Positions 30,813 through 38,897 of a stretch of 64,000 bases of DNA are shown in pieces. The DNA lies in the NCBI RefSeq assembly GCF_000349325.1, contig NC_020504.1:3506053-3570052 (forward strand), given 5' to 3'. The stretch's first letter is position 1; every line of letters starts with the position of its first letter. The DNA is from Streptomyces davaonensis JCM 4913 (lineage in GTDB: Bacteria; Actinomycetota; Actinomycetes; Streptomycetales; Streptomycetaceae). The notes below the pieces were generated by a model. The model made no database searches. It was given only the letters and a program-made list of their open reading frames with translations, and was not told the DNA's origin. The position numbers were made by a program, and so were the translations under genes.

Positions 30813-31150
30813 CCCGTCTTGCGCGGCCGGAAGCGGGCCCGCACCCGGCCCAGCACCAACTCCGCCGGGACCGTCCCGTAGTCGGTGCTGTCCCCACCCG
30901 CGTACGCGTTGTCCCCGAGCACCCACCAGCCGCCCTCGCGGCGCTCCGCCGCGCGCTTGACGACCAGCAGGTCCTGCTGGAACGGATGACGCAGAACGAC
31001 CACGTCACCGGGCCGGATCCGGGCCCCGTAGTGCACCAGCAGCCGGTCCCCGTGGTTGAGCGTGGGCACCATCGACGGCCCGGTCACCTCGGCCGGTCCG
31101 AAGGGCAGCAACGGCCGCCCGCGTTCGGTCTCCTGCGACAGTTCCGGCAT
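30716..31150 (-). CDS. sodX: Nickel superoxide dismutase maturation peptidase
   Basis: 144 residues of the S26/S24 signal-peptidase-like family. The Ser-Lys dyad is in VTGPSMVPTLNHGDRLLV (nucleophile Ser of GPSM) and DLLVVKRAAER (Lys), followed by WVLGDNAYAGGDSTDYG. It removes the short N-terminal propeptide of SodN so that the new terminal His can bind nickel. It is divergent from sodN, the standard arrangement. GGGGAGG lies eight bases before ATG 31150. Confidence 0.9.
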   Translation of the reverse strand: MPELSQETERGRPLLPFGPAEVTGPSMVPTLNHGDRLLVHYGARIRPGDVVVLRHPFQQDLLVVKRAAERREGGWWVLGDNAYAGGDSTDYGTVPAELVLGRVRARFRPRKTGQRSPFALALWVLSAVRPVLSDRSASRRLRAR

Positions 31151-31295
31151 CACCGGCACCTCCCCGGTCCTATCCTCCACCAGTCTCAGTCTGACCCTGG
31201 ACTTTTGTCCTAAGCCCATGGGGGCACTCGCGAAAACGCGTCCCGCAGGGAGTAATGTCCCACCTGAGAAGACGATCACGAGGAAGGAATGCTCC

Positions 31296-31691
31296 ATGCT
31301 TTCCCGCCTGTTTGCCCCCAAGGTGAAGGTCAGCGCGCACTGCGACCTGCCCTGCGGTGTGTACGACCCTGCCCAGGCCCGCATCGAGGCGGAGTCGGTC
31401 AAGGCCGTGCAGGACAAGATGGCCGCCAACGACGACCCGCACTTCCAGGCCCGTGCGACCGTCATCAAGGAGCAGCGCGCCGAGCTCGCCAAGCACCACG
31501 TGTCGGTCCTGTGGAGCGACTACTTCAAGCCTCCGCACTTCGAGAAGTACCCGGAGCTGCACCAGCTGGTCAACGACGCCCTCAAGGCCCTCTCGGCCGC
31601 CAAGGCGTCCACGGACCCGGCGACCGGTCAGAAGGCCCTGGACTACATCGCCCAGATCGACAAGATCTTCTGGGAGACCAAGAAGGCCTGA
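31296..31691 (+). CDS. sodN: Nickel-containing superoxide dismutase precursor
   Basis: 131 residues: a 14-residue propeptide (MLSRLFAPKVKVSA) then the nickel hook H15-C16-D-L-P-C20-G and a four-helix bundle (IEAESVKAVQDKMA, DYIAQIDKIFWETKKA). After cleavage His1, Cys2 and Cys6 bind nickel; the hexamer dismutates superoxide in the cytoplasm. The start ATG at 31296 has GGAAGGA upstream. In S. coelicolor sodN depends on nickel and is opposed by the iron enzyme sodF system; sodF is not in this window. Confidence 0.97.
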   Translation: MLSRLFAPKVKVSAHCDLPCGVYDPAQARIEAESVKAVQDKMAANDDPHFQARATVIKEQRAELAKHHVSVLWSDYFKPPHFEKYPELHQLVNDALKALSAAKASTDPATGQKALDYIAQIDKIFWETKKA

Positions 31692-31701
31692 CGAACTTCC
31701 G

Positions 31702-31736
31702 AAGGGGCCCGACCGCTCACCGGCCGGGCCCCTTTT
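31702..31736 (+). terminator. Terminator of sodN
   Basis: AAGGGGCCCG (31702-31711) and CGGGCCCCTT (31725-31734) with TTTT completing at 31736. Confidence 0.88.
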
Positions 31737-31757
31737 GGCTTCTGTCATCCTGGACCG

Positions 31758-32150
31758 GTGAACACCGAGGACCTGGTCCGGCTGCGCCGGGCGCGCGACC
31801 GGATGGACCGCGAGTACACCGAGCCCCTCGACGTCACGGCGCTCGCCCGGACCGCGCTGATGTCCCCGGGCCACTTCCAGCGCAGCTTCCGCGAGGCGTA
31901 CGGCGAGACTCCGTACGGCTATCTCATGACGCGCCGCATCGAGCGCGCCAAGGCCCTGCTGCGGCGCGGCGACCTGTCCGTCACCGAGGTCTGCATGGCC
32001 GTGGGCTGCACCTCGCTCGGCTCCTTCAGCTCCCGCTTCACCGAACTGGTCGGCGAGACACCGAGCGCCTACCGGGCCCGCTCCCACGAGGACAGCGCGG
32101 CGATCCCGCCCTGCGTGGTCCGCCGCTTCACCCGGCCGAAACGCGCCTAG
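31758..32150 (+). CDS. Small AraC-family transcriptional regulator
   Basis: 130 residues, little more than the two AraC helix-turn-helix motifs: DVTALARTALMSPGHFQRSFREAYGETPYGYL and VTEVCMAVGCTSLGSFSSRFTELVGETPSAYR (split over about 25-105). There is no ligand-binding domain. A GTG start at 31758 follows a CATCCT hexamer by six bases, so it is probably leaderless. The VOC gene 17 bases downstream is a likely target or co-operating gene. Confidence 0.88.
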   Translation: MNTEDLVRLRRARDRMDREYTEPLDVTALARTALMSPGHFQRSFREAYGETPYGYLMTRRIERAKALLRRGDLSVTEVCMAVGCTSLGSFSSRFTELVGETPSAYRARSHEDSAAIPPCVVRRFTRPKRA

Positions 32151-32167
32151 CGGCCTAGCCTGCTGCC

Positions 32168-32581
32168 ATGGACATCAAGCTCAAGAACTGTTTCCTCGCC
32201 GTCGACGACCACGACAAGGCGATCGCCTTCTACCGGGATGTCCTCGGCATGGAGGTCAGGAACGACGTCGGGTTCGAGGGCATGCGCTGGGTGACGGTCG
32301 GTTCGCCGCTCCAGCCCGACGTGGACATCGTGCTGGAGCCGCCCGGCGCGGACCCCGGCATCTCCCCCGCCGACCGGGAGGCGATGGCCAACCTGCTGGC
32401 CAAGGGCGTACTGCACGGCGTCAACTTCACCACCGACGACTGCGACGCCCTGTTCGCCCGGGTGCGGGAGGCCGGCGGCGACGTCATCCAGGAGCCGATG
32501 GACCAGCCGTACGGCGTGCGCGACTGCGCGTTCCGGGACCCGGCCGGGAACATGCTGCGGTTCATGGAACCGAACAGTTGA
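32168..32581 (+). CDS. VOC-fold (glyoxalase/bleomycin-resistance type) protein
   Basis: 137 residues with the paired beta-alpha-beta-beta-beta modules of the vicinal-oxygen-chelate fold: KNCFLAVDDHDKAIAFYRDVLGMEV at the start and YGVRDCAFRDPAGNMLRFMEP at the end (each quoted in part). The final E of the RFME strand is the usual metal ligand. The substrate is unknown. TAGCCT lies six bases before the ATG, so it is probably leaderless. Confidence 0.85.
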   Translation: MDIKLKNCFLAVDDHDKAIAFYRDVLGMEVRNDVGFEGMRWVTVGSPLQPDVDIVLEPPGADPGISPADREAMANLLAKGVLHGVNFTTDDCDALFARVREAGGDVIQEPMDQPYGVRDCAFRDPAGNMLRFMEPNS

Positions 32582-32609
32582 ACACATCAATTGATCTACG
32601 ATCGCGTCC

Positions 32610-33344
32610 ATGAGCATCCGCTGGACGTACGCCTTCGTCGACCGGCCCGCCGTCGGCTTCGGCGCCGCGTGTGACTTCTGGACCGCCGTCACGGGCACCC
32701 GGCTCTCCGAACTCCGCGGTGATCAGGGCGAGTTCGTGACCCTGCTGCCCGAGTCGGGCGACGCCTGCGTCAAGGTCCAGGGCGTGGCGGACGGGCCGGG
32801 CGGCGCTCATCTCGACTTCTCCGTCGAGGACGTCGCTGGCTTCGTCAAGGACGCGCTGCGGACCGGGGCGGACCTGGTCGCCGACCACGGGGACTGGGCC
32901 GTACTGCGGTCGCCTGCCGGGCAGTTGTTCTGCGCGGTCCCTTGGAGCGGGGAGTCGCGCCGCCCGCCGGTCGTCCACGGCTCCCGCCTCGACCAGGTCT
33001 GCCTGGACCTCCCGCCTTCCAACTACGACGCCGAAGTCGCCTTCTGGACGGCCCTGTTGCCCGAGTGGGAGTCCCGCCCCGGCTCGCTCCCGGAGTTCCA
33101 TGTGCTGCGGCCACCGGCCGGACTGCCGATCCGCATCCTGCTCCAGCGGCTCGGCGAGGAGCGGCCCACCTCGGCCCACCTCGACCTGGCCTGCGCGGAC
33201 ATCGACGCGACCCGCACCGAACACGAGGCCCTCGGCGCCGCGCTCGTCCACCGCGGCGCCCACTGGCGCGTACTGCGCGACCCGGCGGGCGGTGTGTACT
33301 GCCTGACGGGGCGGGATCCGGAGACGGGCGGGCTGCCGGGCTAG
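32610..33344 (+). CDS. Two-module VOC-family protein
   Basis: 244 residues with two VOC halves (RWTYAFVDRPAVGFGAACDF and, from about 125, LDQVCLDLPPSNYDAEVAFW). The second half ends HWRVLRDPAGGVYCLTGRDP. Similar actinobacterial proteins are annotated only as VOC or glyoxalase-like; metal ligands are not clearly conserved. TACGAT lies seven bases before the ATG (leaderless type). Its stop TAG overlaps the stop of the small opposite-strand gene. Confidence 0.8.
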   Translation: MSIRWTYAFVDRPAVGFGAACDFWTAVTGTRLSELRGDQGEFVTLLPESGDACVKVQGVADGPGGAHLDFSVEDVAGFVKDALRTGADLVADHGDWAVLRSPAGQLFCAVPWSGESRRPPVVHGSRLDQVCLDLPPSNYDAEVAFWTALLPEWESRPGSLPEFHVLRPPAGLPIRILLQRLGEERPTSAHLDLACADIDATRTEHEALGAALVHRGAHWRVLRDPAGGVYCLTGRDPETGGLPG

Positions 33345-33580
33345 GGGCCCGTCGCATAGGCGCACAGCACGACCGTGTTGTCGTCCCGGGGCGTTGGCGT
33401 TTCCCCAAGGCCCGGGCAGTCGGAGTCGTCGTAGGGCTCGGATTGCGGCTCCGACCGCTGCTGCTGTTGCGGCCGCTCGGGCTCCCCGGCGTCCTGGAGC
33501 CACAGCGTCAGTCCGCCGGCGACAGTCACCATGACTGCCCACGCGACCACTATCCCTCGCCATAACCGGCGCCGTTGCAT
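33341..33580 (-). CDS. Small single-pass membrane protein, function unknown
   Basis: 79 residues. A basic N-terminus (MQRRRLWRG) precedes one membrane segment (IVVAWAVMVTVAGGLTLWL) and a Gln/Pro/Glu-rich extracellular tail with two cysteines (DCPGLGE and VVLCAYATGP) that could form a disulphide. AAGGGAT lies upstream of ATG 33580. The family is not recognised. Confidence 0.6.
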   Translation of the reverse strand: MQRRRLWRGIVVAWAVMVTVAGGLTLWLQDAGEPERPQQQQRSEPQSEPYDDSDCPGLGETPTPRDDNTVVLCAYATGP

Positions 33581-33595
33581 GCGATCGATCCCTTC

Positions 33596-34270
33596 TCAGC
33601 TGGCGGGTGTGTGGAGGATGCCGGTGAGCAGGACGTCCACGCCCCAGGTGTCGCGGTCGCCCGGGGAGAGCAGGGGGCCCCGCAGTGCGGTGACCATCGG
33701 GTAGCGGTCGGCGGGGAGGGCGGCATAGCGGCGGTCGGCCGCCGCGACCGTGGCTTCCTCGCCCGCCGACTTCGTGTCGTAGGTGCTCTGTTCGGCCGCC
33801 GCCGCCGCGATGTGGAGGTAGAGCAGGTCCACGGCCCAGGCGGCGGTGGTGTCGTCGAGGCCGCCCTCCTTGAGCAGCGCGAGCATGCGGTCGACGACCA
33901 GCAGGGCGTTGTCGCCCGTCGGGATGGCGCCCAGGGCGACCTGCGCGAGCCCCTCGTGGCGGCTCATGGCCTCGATCGCGGCACCGATGAGGGCGTGCAG
34001 CCGGGCGCGCCAGCCTCCCTCGGCGGGCAGCGGTGCCCGCGGGACGGGGGCCAGGGCCTCGTCGAGCATGGCCGCCATCAGGTCGTCGCGGTGGGCGACG
34101 TAGACGTAGAGCGAGGCCGGTCCGGTGTCGAGTTCCTTCGCGACGCGGCGCATGGTCAGGGCGTCCAGGCCGTCGCGGTCCAGGATGTCCAGGCCGGTAC
34201 GGACGATGACGTCGCGGCTGAGGGGCGCCTTGGCGGGCCGTGCGCGGCGGCTGACCGGTTGCGTGCTCAT
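33596..34270 (-). CDS. TetR-family repressor of the divergent NmrA-type gene
   Basis: 224 residues. The N-terminal helix-turn-helix is RDVIVRTGLDILDRDGLDALTMRRVAKELDTGPASLYVYVAHRDDL (about 19-65), followed by an all-helical TetR_C ligand domain. It is divergent from a NAD(P)-binding gene, and four copies of a CGAAC-N3-GTTCG operator lie between them, so it very probably represses both. The inducing ligand is unknown. Confidence 0.92.
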   Translation of the reverse strand: MSTQPVSRRARPAKAPLSRDVIVRTGLDILDRDGLDALTMRRVAKELDTGPASLYVYVAHRDDLMAAMLDEALAPVPRAPLPAEGGWRARLHALIGAAIEAMSRHEGLAQVALGAIPTGDNALLVVDRMLALLKEGGLDDTTAAWAVDLLYLHIAAAAAEQSTYDTKSAGEEATVAAADRRYAALPADRYPMVTALRGPLLSPGDRDTWGVDVLLTGILHTPAS

Positions 34271-34291
34271 GGGGGAAGCCTAGCCGTAGGA

Positions 34292-34366
34292 CGAACACCG
34301 TTTGACACGAACACCGTTCGTTCCCTACGGTCGATCACGAACGATGTTCGTCACGTACATCGTTCG
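34292..34366. promoter_or_regulatory. Four-copy operator array with embedded promoter
   Basis: 13-base sites at 34292-34304 (CGAACACCGTTTG), 34308-34320 (CGAACACCGTTCG), 34338-34350 (CGAACGATGTTCG) and 34354-34366 (CGTACATCGTTCG). The inner two have perfect CGAAC/GTTCG arms. Starts are spaced 16, 30 and 16 bases. A plus-strand promoter, TTGACA (34302-34307), 18 bases, TACGGT (34326-34331), encloses the second site, and the third covers the expected transcription start. Confidence 0.75.
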
Positions 34367-34399
34367 CCAACCGATGCCTCAACAGGGGGAAGCACTGCC

Positions 34400-35233
34400 A
34401 TGTTCTTGATCACCGGCGCCCGTGGCGCCGTCGCCACCCACCTCGCCGACCTGCTCCACCGTCAGGGCCTGCCCGTGCGGCTGGGCTCCGCGCGGCCCGA
34501 CGACCTCGCCCCGCCCGACGGCGTCGAGGCCGTACGCCTCGACCTCACCGACCCGGCCGACTTCCCCGCCGCCCTGGCCGGCGTCGGCTCGGTCTTCCTC
34601 TACGCCCGCCCCGAAGGCATCGCCGACTTCGTCGACCACGCGGTCAAGGGCGGCGTCGAGCACATCGTGCTGCTCTCCTCGGCGAGCGTGGCCGGCGCCG
34701 ACGCCGAGAACGACCCGTTGGCCAGGTCACACCTGGACGTGGAACGCGCCCTGCTCGCCTCGCCGTTGACCACCACGGTCCTGCGCCCGGGCGCCTTCGC
34801 CTCCAACGCCGGAGCCTGGGCCTGGCCCATCCGGTCGGGACAGCCGATCAGCCTCCCCTACCCCGGCGCCCACAGCGACCCCCTTCACGAGCGGGACATC
34901 GCCGAGGCCGCCCACGCGGTCCTCACCGACCCCCGACACCGCGGCGGCCACTTCACGCTCTCCGGGCCCGAGTCCCTGACCTTCGCCGAGCAGATCGACC
35001 AGCTCGCCGCCGCCCTGGGTCGCCCCGTCGCCGTCCGCCACGTCACCCGGGAGCAGTGGAAGGAGGAGATGTCCGAGTACCTCCCCGGCCACTACGCGGA
35101 CGCCCTCCTCAACTGGTGGGAGTCCAACGACGGCAAGCCCGTTCCGCTCACCGAAGCCGTGGCGGAACTGACCGGCCACCCGGCCCGCCCCTTCACCACC
35201 TGGGCCGCCGACCACGTGGCCGACTTCGGCTGA
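34400..35233 (+). CDS. NAD(P)-binding NmrA-type oxidoreductase
   Basis: 277 residues. The Rossmann loop is FLITGARGAVATHLADLL (G-x-x-G-x-x-A/G type), followed by RLGSARPDDL, VFLYARPEG and VEHIVLLSSASVAG. It resembles NmrA/HSCARG and SDR-a5 proteins that sense or use NAD(P)H, for instance quinone reductases. No canonical YxxxK is present. ATG at 34400 with AGGGGGA. Controlled by the divergent TetR through the operator array. Confidence 0.85.
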   Translation: MFLITGARGAVATHLADLLHRQGLPVRLGSARPDDLAPPDGVEAVRLDLTDPADFPAALAGVGSVFLYARPEGIADFVDHAVKGGVEHIVLLSSASVAGADAENDPLARSHLDVERALLASPLTTTVLRPGAFASNAGAWAWPIRSGQPISLPYPGAHSDPLHERDIAEAAHAVLTDPRHRGGHFTLSGPESLTFAEQIDQLAAALGRPVAVRHVTREQWKEEMSEYLPGHYADALLNWWESNDGKPVPLTEAVAELTGHPARPFTTWAADHVADFG

Positions 35234-35240
35234 CCGCGCC

Positions 35241-35558
35241 TCACCGCCAGGGCTCCACCCCCACCACGGCCTCCACCGGGATCGGCCCGTACACGTGCGG
35301 GAACTCCTCGCCACCGGGCTCGGCCGCCTCGTAGCGCACGGGCACGGCGAGCCGGTCGGGGTCGACCACCAGGACCACGAGGTCGTCCAGATCCGCGTAG
35401 AAGGCCGCCGCGGTGCGCGGGAGTTGGGTGCGCGTGGAGCAGTGGATGAACCCCTCCTGCTGGAGGGTCCTGCCGCGCGTCGAGATCTCGTACACGCCCT
35501 GCGCACGGGCCGCGTCCCACTGGTACCGCTGGGTGAGATGCAGGATCGGATCGCTCAT
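35241..35558 (-). CDS. DUF952-family protein
   Basis: 105 residues. It has the DUF952 pattern: ILHLTQRYQWDAARAQGVYEI at the start (quoted in part), QEGFIHCSTRTQLPR in the middle, and EFPHVYGPIPVEAVVGVEPW at the end. Function unknown; the family is related to ADP-ribose or tRNA-phosphotransferase-like folds. TAATGT lies six bases before the ATG, a leaderless pattern. Confidence 0.85.
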   Translation of the reverse strand: MSDPILHLTQRYQWDAARAQGVYEISTRGRTLQQEGFIHCSTRTQLPRTAAAFYADLDDLVVLVVDPDRLAVPVRYEAAEPGGEEFPHVYGPIPVEAVVGVEPWR

Positions 35559-35567
35559 GCGTTCACA

Positions 35568-36767
35568 TTACGGTCCCAGCCGCGCCGCCCGCCCTCGCAG
35601 ATACCGCTGTTCGGGCAGGCTCATGGTCTGCTCGGCCGCCGACTCGTAGGCGGCCCGCGCCTCCTCGTAGGCCCCGGCCCGCTCCAGCAGATGCCCCCGT
35701 ACGGCGTCCCGCCGGTGCCCCAGCTCCCCCTCCAGCGCGTCCACTTCGGCGAGCCCTGCCGCGGGCCCGCGCACCATGGCGACGGCAACCGCGCGGTTCA
35801 GGCGCTCGACGGGCCCGGGGACGAGGCCCACCAGCACGTCGTACAGGCCGAGGATCTCCCGCCAGTCCGTGGCGTCCGCACTGGGTGCCTCGTCGTGCAC
35901 GGCGGCGATGGCGGCGCGCAGTTGGTAGGGGCCGGCGGGGCCGGTGGACAGGGCGTGGGTGATCAGGGCGACGCCCTCCTCGATCGCGGCCTTGTCCCAG
36001 CGGTCGCGGTCCTGTTCGTCGAGGGGCACCAGATCGCCCTTCGGTCCGGTGCGGGCGTCGCGGCGGGCGTCGGTGAGCAGCATCAGGGCGAGCAGTCCGG
36101 TCACCTCGCCGGTGTCCGGGAGCAGCCTGTGGACCATCCGGGCCAGCCGGATCGCCTCGCCCGCCAGTTCGCGCCGCTGGAGGCTCGCGCCGGAGGTCGC
36201 CGTATAGCCCTCGTTGAAGACCAGGTAGAGGGTGTGCAGTACGGCGGGCAGCCGGTCCGCCCAGTTGTCGGGGCGGTCGAAGCCCACCCCGCGCACCTTC
36301 TGCTTGGCCCGGCTGATCCGCTGGGCCATGGTCGCCTCGGGCACCAGATAGGCGCGGGCGATCTCCGCCGTGGTCAGACCGCCGACCGCGCGCAGGGTGA
36401 GCGCGATCTGCGCGGGCGGGGTCAGATCGGGGTGGCAGCACAGGAAGAGCAGGGAGAGCGAGTCGTCCTCGCGGGGCGCGCGGTCCGCACCGGAGGCGAG
36501 GCGCTCCCCGAGGGCCAGCGCCTTCTCCTCCCGCGCCCGCCGGGCGTCCTCCGCCCGCAGCGCGTCCATCAGCCGCCGCGAGGCCACCTTTATCAGCCAC
36601 CCGCGCGGGTTGTCCGGCACCCCGGCCGAGGGCCACTGCCCGGCCGCGGCGAGCAGCGCCTCCTGTACGGCGTCCTCGGCGGCGTCGAAATGGCCGTACC
36701 GGCGCACGAGCGCACCGAGGACCTGCGGCGCGTTGTCGCGCAGCAGGTCCTCGACGGTGGCGCTCAC
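35568..36767 (-). CDS. ECF sigma factor with C-terminal TPR-like extension (ECF42 type)
   Basis: 399 residues. The N-terminal 175 form sigma regions 2 and 4 (YGHFDAAEDAVQEALLAAAGQW; LTTAEIARAYLVPEATMAQRISRAKQKV, each in part). The remaining 220 residues are the helical extension typical of ECF42 sigma factors (LYLVFNEGYTATSG, YQLRAAIAAVHDEA, YDVLVGLVPGPVERLNRAVA). It lies four bases downstream of its YCII/DGPF-domain partner. No anti-sigma gene is present, as usual for this group. Start GTG at 36767. Confidence 0.93.
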   Translation of the reverse strand: MSATVEDLLRDNAPQVLGALVRRYGHFDAAEDAVQEALLAAAGQWPSAGVPDNPRGWLIKVASRRLMDALRAEDARRAREEKALALGERLASGADRAPREDDSLSLLFLCCHPDLTPPAQIALTLRAVGGLTTAEIARAYLVPEATMAQRISRAKQKVRGVGFDRPDNWADRLPAVLHTLYLVFNEGYTATSGASLQRRELAGEAIRLARMVHRLLPDTGEVTGLLALMLLTDARRDARTGPKGDLVPLDEQDRDRWDKAAIEEGVALITHALSTGPAGPYQLRAAIAAVHDEAPSADATDWREILGLYDVLVGLVPGPVERLNRAVAVAMVRGPAAGLAEVDALEGELGHRRDAVRGHLLERAGAYEEARAAYESAAEQTMSLPEQRYLRGRAARLGP

Positions 36768-36771
36768 GGGG

Positions 36772-37185
36772 TCAGACGTCTCCGGTGCCCTCGCCGATGG
36801 GCCGGATGACCACCGGGTAGACGGGCGCCCCGGCGGGCTGGGGGCACTCGAGGACGCGGGCGGCGATCTCGGTGACGCGCTCCAGGCTCGCGCAGTCCAG
36901 GACCCAGTAGCCGGCCAGCAGCTCCTTGGTCTCGCCGTACGGGCCATCGGTGATGACGGGCTTGCCGTCCGCGCCGAGGCTGACGTGCCGGGTGCGGGCG
37001 GGCTCGACCAGGCCCTGGGCATCGACCAGTTCGCCGCTCTCGGCGAGGTCGTCGTTGATCGCACCCATGAACGCGAACATCGCCTGGATGTCCTGCTCGG
37101 TCCAGGCCGGCGAGTTCTCCGAGGCCCTGCCCTTCTGGGCCTCGTAGTCCGCCTGGCTGCCCTGCACCATGACCAGATACTTCAT
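36772..37185 (-). CDS. YCII/DGPF-domain protein, partner of the ECF42 sigma factor
   Basis: 137 residues. The fold signature is KYLVMVQGSQADYEAQ at the start and VITDGPYGETKELLAGYWVLD, containing the D-G-P motif (DGPY here). These small proteins almost always neighbour ECF42 sigma factors; their role in activity control is still inferred. AAGGAG lies eight bases before ATG 37185. Confidence 0.92.
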   Translation of the reverse strand: MKYLVMVQGSQADYEAQKGRASENSPAWTEQDIQAMFAFMGAINDDLAESGELVDAQGLVEPARTRHVSLGADGKPVITDGPYGETKELLAGYWVLDCASLERVTEIAARVLECPQPAGAPVYPVVIRPIGEGTGDV

Positions 37186-37317
37186 GACTGGCTCCTTCGT
37201 CTCGCACCGCCCCTGCGGGCGGCTCTCACAGGGGACGTCGGAGCCGGGGACGCGTTCTCGACATGGTCGGCACGACGTTTTCCAGGAATCGCTGTTCTCC
37301 CAGGAATCGCTCGGGTT

Positions 37318-37581
37318 TCAGGGACCGCTCGCGGCGGGTTCCTCGGGTTCCTCCCGGCGCTCGGGCTGCTGCTGGGGCTCATGGTGGGGGCGGCGCCGGT
37401 GATGGTGGTGGTGCTCCTGCGGCTCCTCCTCGGTGCCGGGCACCACGAACGCCTCGCACTGGGGGTTCCGGCACGGGCCGGCCACCCAGCGCGGAACCCA
37501 TGCGCCCAGCGTCTTGTGGCGCCGGACGACCGTTTCGACGGACTGTCCGCAGACGGGACAGGCGTGTTCTTCGCTGTCCAT
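37318..37581 (-). CDS. Small zinc-ribbon protein with His/Gln/Glu-rich tail
   Basis: 87 residues. C8-P-V-C11 and C37-R-N-P-Q-C42 form a probable zinc ribbon. Residues 51-87 are low complexity with H57-H61 (five His), RRRPHH, QQQ and acidic stretches. The tail may bind divalent metal. No family recognised. TACCCT lies six bases before the ATG, a leaderless pattern. It is 18 bases upstream of the stop of the reductase-like gene on the same strand. Confidence 0.6.
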   Translation of the reverse strand: MDSEEHACPVCGQSVETVVRRHKTLGAWVPRWVAGPCRNPQCEAFVVPGTEEEPQEHHHHHRRRPHHEPQQQPERREEPEEPAASGP

Positions 37582-37599
37582 GTCCTCAGGGTAGGCCGG

Positions 37600-38184
37600 T
37601 CAGCGCTTCCGTGCGTAGGTGCGGACAAGCACTCCGTTACCGAACGTGCGGATCCCCTCCAGAGCGAAGTCGGTGACGGCGAACCCGGCGCCGAACATCG
37701 GCATGCCCGCGCCGTACACCTGCGGATAGGTCTTGATCACCAACTCGTCGATCTCGTCGAGCAGTTCGCCCGCGACCTGGGAGCCTCCGCAGAGCCAGAT
37801 GCCGAGGTCGCTCTCCTCGGCCTTCAGCTCGCGGATCCGGCCGACCAGGTCGTCCTCGATCACGGTGACGTTCGGGTCCTTCGAGGGGCCGAGGGAGCGC
37901 GAGGCGACGTACTCGCGCAGATGGCCGTACGGGCTGGTGACGCCCATGTCGAGGGCGAGCTGGTAGCTGGCGCGGCCCTGGATCACCGTGTCGAAGTGCA
38001 GGTTCTCGGCGTCCTTGAGGCCGAGCTGTTCGCGGCCCTGGACGGCGACGGTCTCCGGCCAGGTGGAGCCGAGATAGCCGAGGAACTCCTCGTCCAGGTA
38101 GGCGAACATCGAGGTGGCGTCGCCGTTCGGGTCGCCGATGAAGCCGTCGATGGAGCAGGCGACGAAGTACGTGAGCTTTCGCAA
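37600..38184 (-). CDS. Dihydrofolate-reductase-like (RibD C-terminal domain) protein
   Basis: 194 residues of the RibD_C/DHFR-like fold: LTYFVACSIDGFIGDPNGD at the start, VIQGRASYQLALDMG in the middle and LGIWLCGGSQVAGELLDEID, the NADPH-binding GGS loop. True folate or riboflavin activity is not implied; these proteins are common accessory reductases. TTG start at 38184 with GGAAAGAG upstream. Divergent from a TetR gene, with inverted repeats between. Confidence 0.87.
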   Translation of the reverse strand: MRKLTYFVACSIDGFIGDPNGDATSMFAYLDEEFLGYLGSTWPETVAVQGREQLGLKDAENLHFDTVIQGRASYQLALDMGVTSPYGHLREYVASRSLGPSKDPNVTVIEDDLVGRIRELKAEESDLGIWLCGGSQVAGELLDEIDELVIKTYPQVYGAGMPMFGAGFAVTDFALEGIRTFGNGVLVRTYARKR

Positions 38185-38213
38185 GCCGGTCTCTTTCCGT
38201 AGGCTGGGTTGTG

Positions 38214-38249
38214 AACCACTCTAGTTGTAGTACTTCGGTTGTAGTGGTT
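38214..38249. promoter_or_regulatory. Inverted and direct repeats between reductase-like and TetR genes
   Basis: AACCACT (38214-38220) and AGTGGTT (38243-38249) enclose two direct copies of GTTGTAGT (38224-38231 and 38238-38245). A probable operator for the adjacent TetR protein. Confidence 0.5.
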
Positions 38250-38296
38250 GCAAGCCCATTCGGGGACCGAATTGAAGTGGGAGAGGAGATTCCGCA

Positions 38297-38887
38297 TTGG
38301 CCAGGAATCCGGAGCGCCGGGCCGCTCTCGTGGACGCCGGGGTGGAGGTGCTGGCGCGGGAAGGGGCGCGCGGGCTGACGTTCCGCGCGGTGGACTCCGA
38401 GGCGGGGGTGCCGGTGGGCACCGCCTCCAACTACTTCACCGGCCGCGACGACCTGCTCCGCCAGATCGACGCGCGGCTGCACACCCGGCTGGCGCCCGAC
38501 CCCGCGGTCATCGCCGAGCTGCTGGAGCGCCCCAGGGACCGGGCGCTGGTCACGGCGTTCATGCACGACCTGATGGGCCGCGCGACCCGCGACCGCACCG
38601 GCTATCTGGCGCTGCTGGAGATGCGCCTGGAGGCCACCCGCCGGCCCGAACTGCGCGACTCCTACACCAAGTCCGTGCGCGGTGACCTGACCGAGGGCAT
38701 GGACTTCCACCGGAACGCCGGTCTCCCCGGCGGCGACGAGACCGTCACGGTGCTCTATCTCGCCATGCTCGGCCTGATCCTCGAGCACCTGACCCTGCCG
38801 GGGGTGCTGGACGGAGTACTGCCGGGGGTGGGCGTTCCGGAGGGTCTGATCGAACGGATCGTGGAGACGGTGGTGCCTCAGGCCTGA
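38297..38887 (+). CDS. TetR-family transcriptional regulator
   Basis: 196 residues. Helix-turn-helix: RRAALVDAGVEVLAREGARGLTFRAVDSEAGVPVGTASNYFTGRDDL, about residues 7-53. The rest is an all-helical ligand domain. TTG start at 38297 with a strong GGGAGAGGA upstream. It probably controls the divergent DHFR-like gene and itself. Confidence 0.9.
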   Translation: MARNPERRAALVDAGVEVLAREGARGLTFRAVDSEAGVPVGTASNYFTGRDDLLRQIDARLHTRLAPDPAVIAELLERPRDRALVTAFMHDLMGRATRDRTGYLALLEMRLEATRRPELRDSYTKSVRGDLTEGMDFHRNAGLPGGDETVTVLYLAMLGLILEHLTLPGVLDGVLPGVGVPEGLIERIVETVVPQA

Positions 38888-38897
38888 CGCGGCGGTC

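Noticed and set aside
31056..31295. Upstream extension of the sodN frame
   Set aside because: It would add about 80 residues before the known 14-residue propeptide and overlap sodX; the ribosome site GGAAGGA supports 31296.
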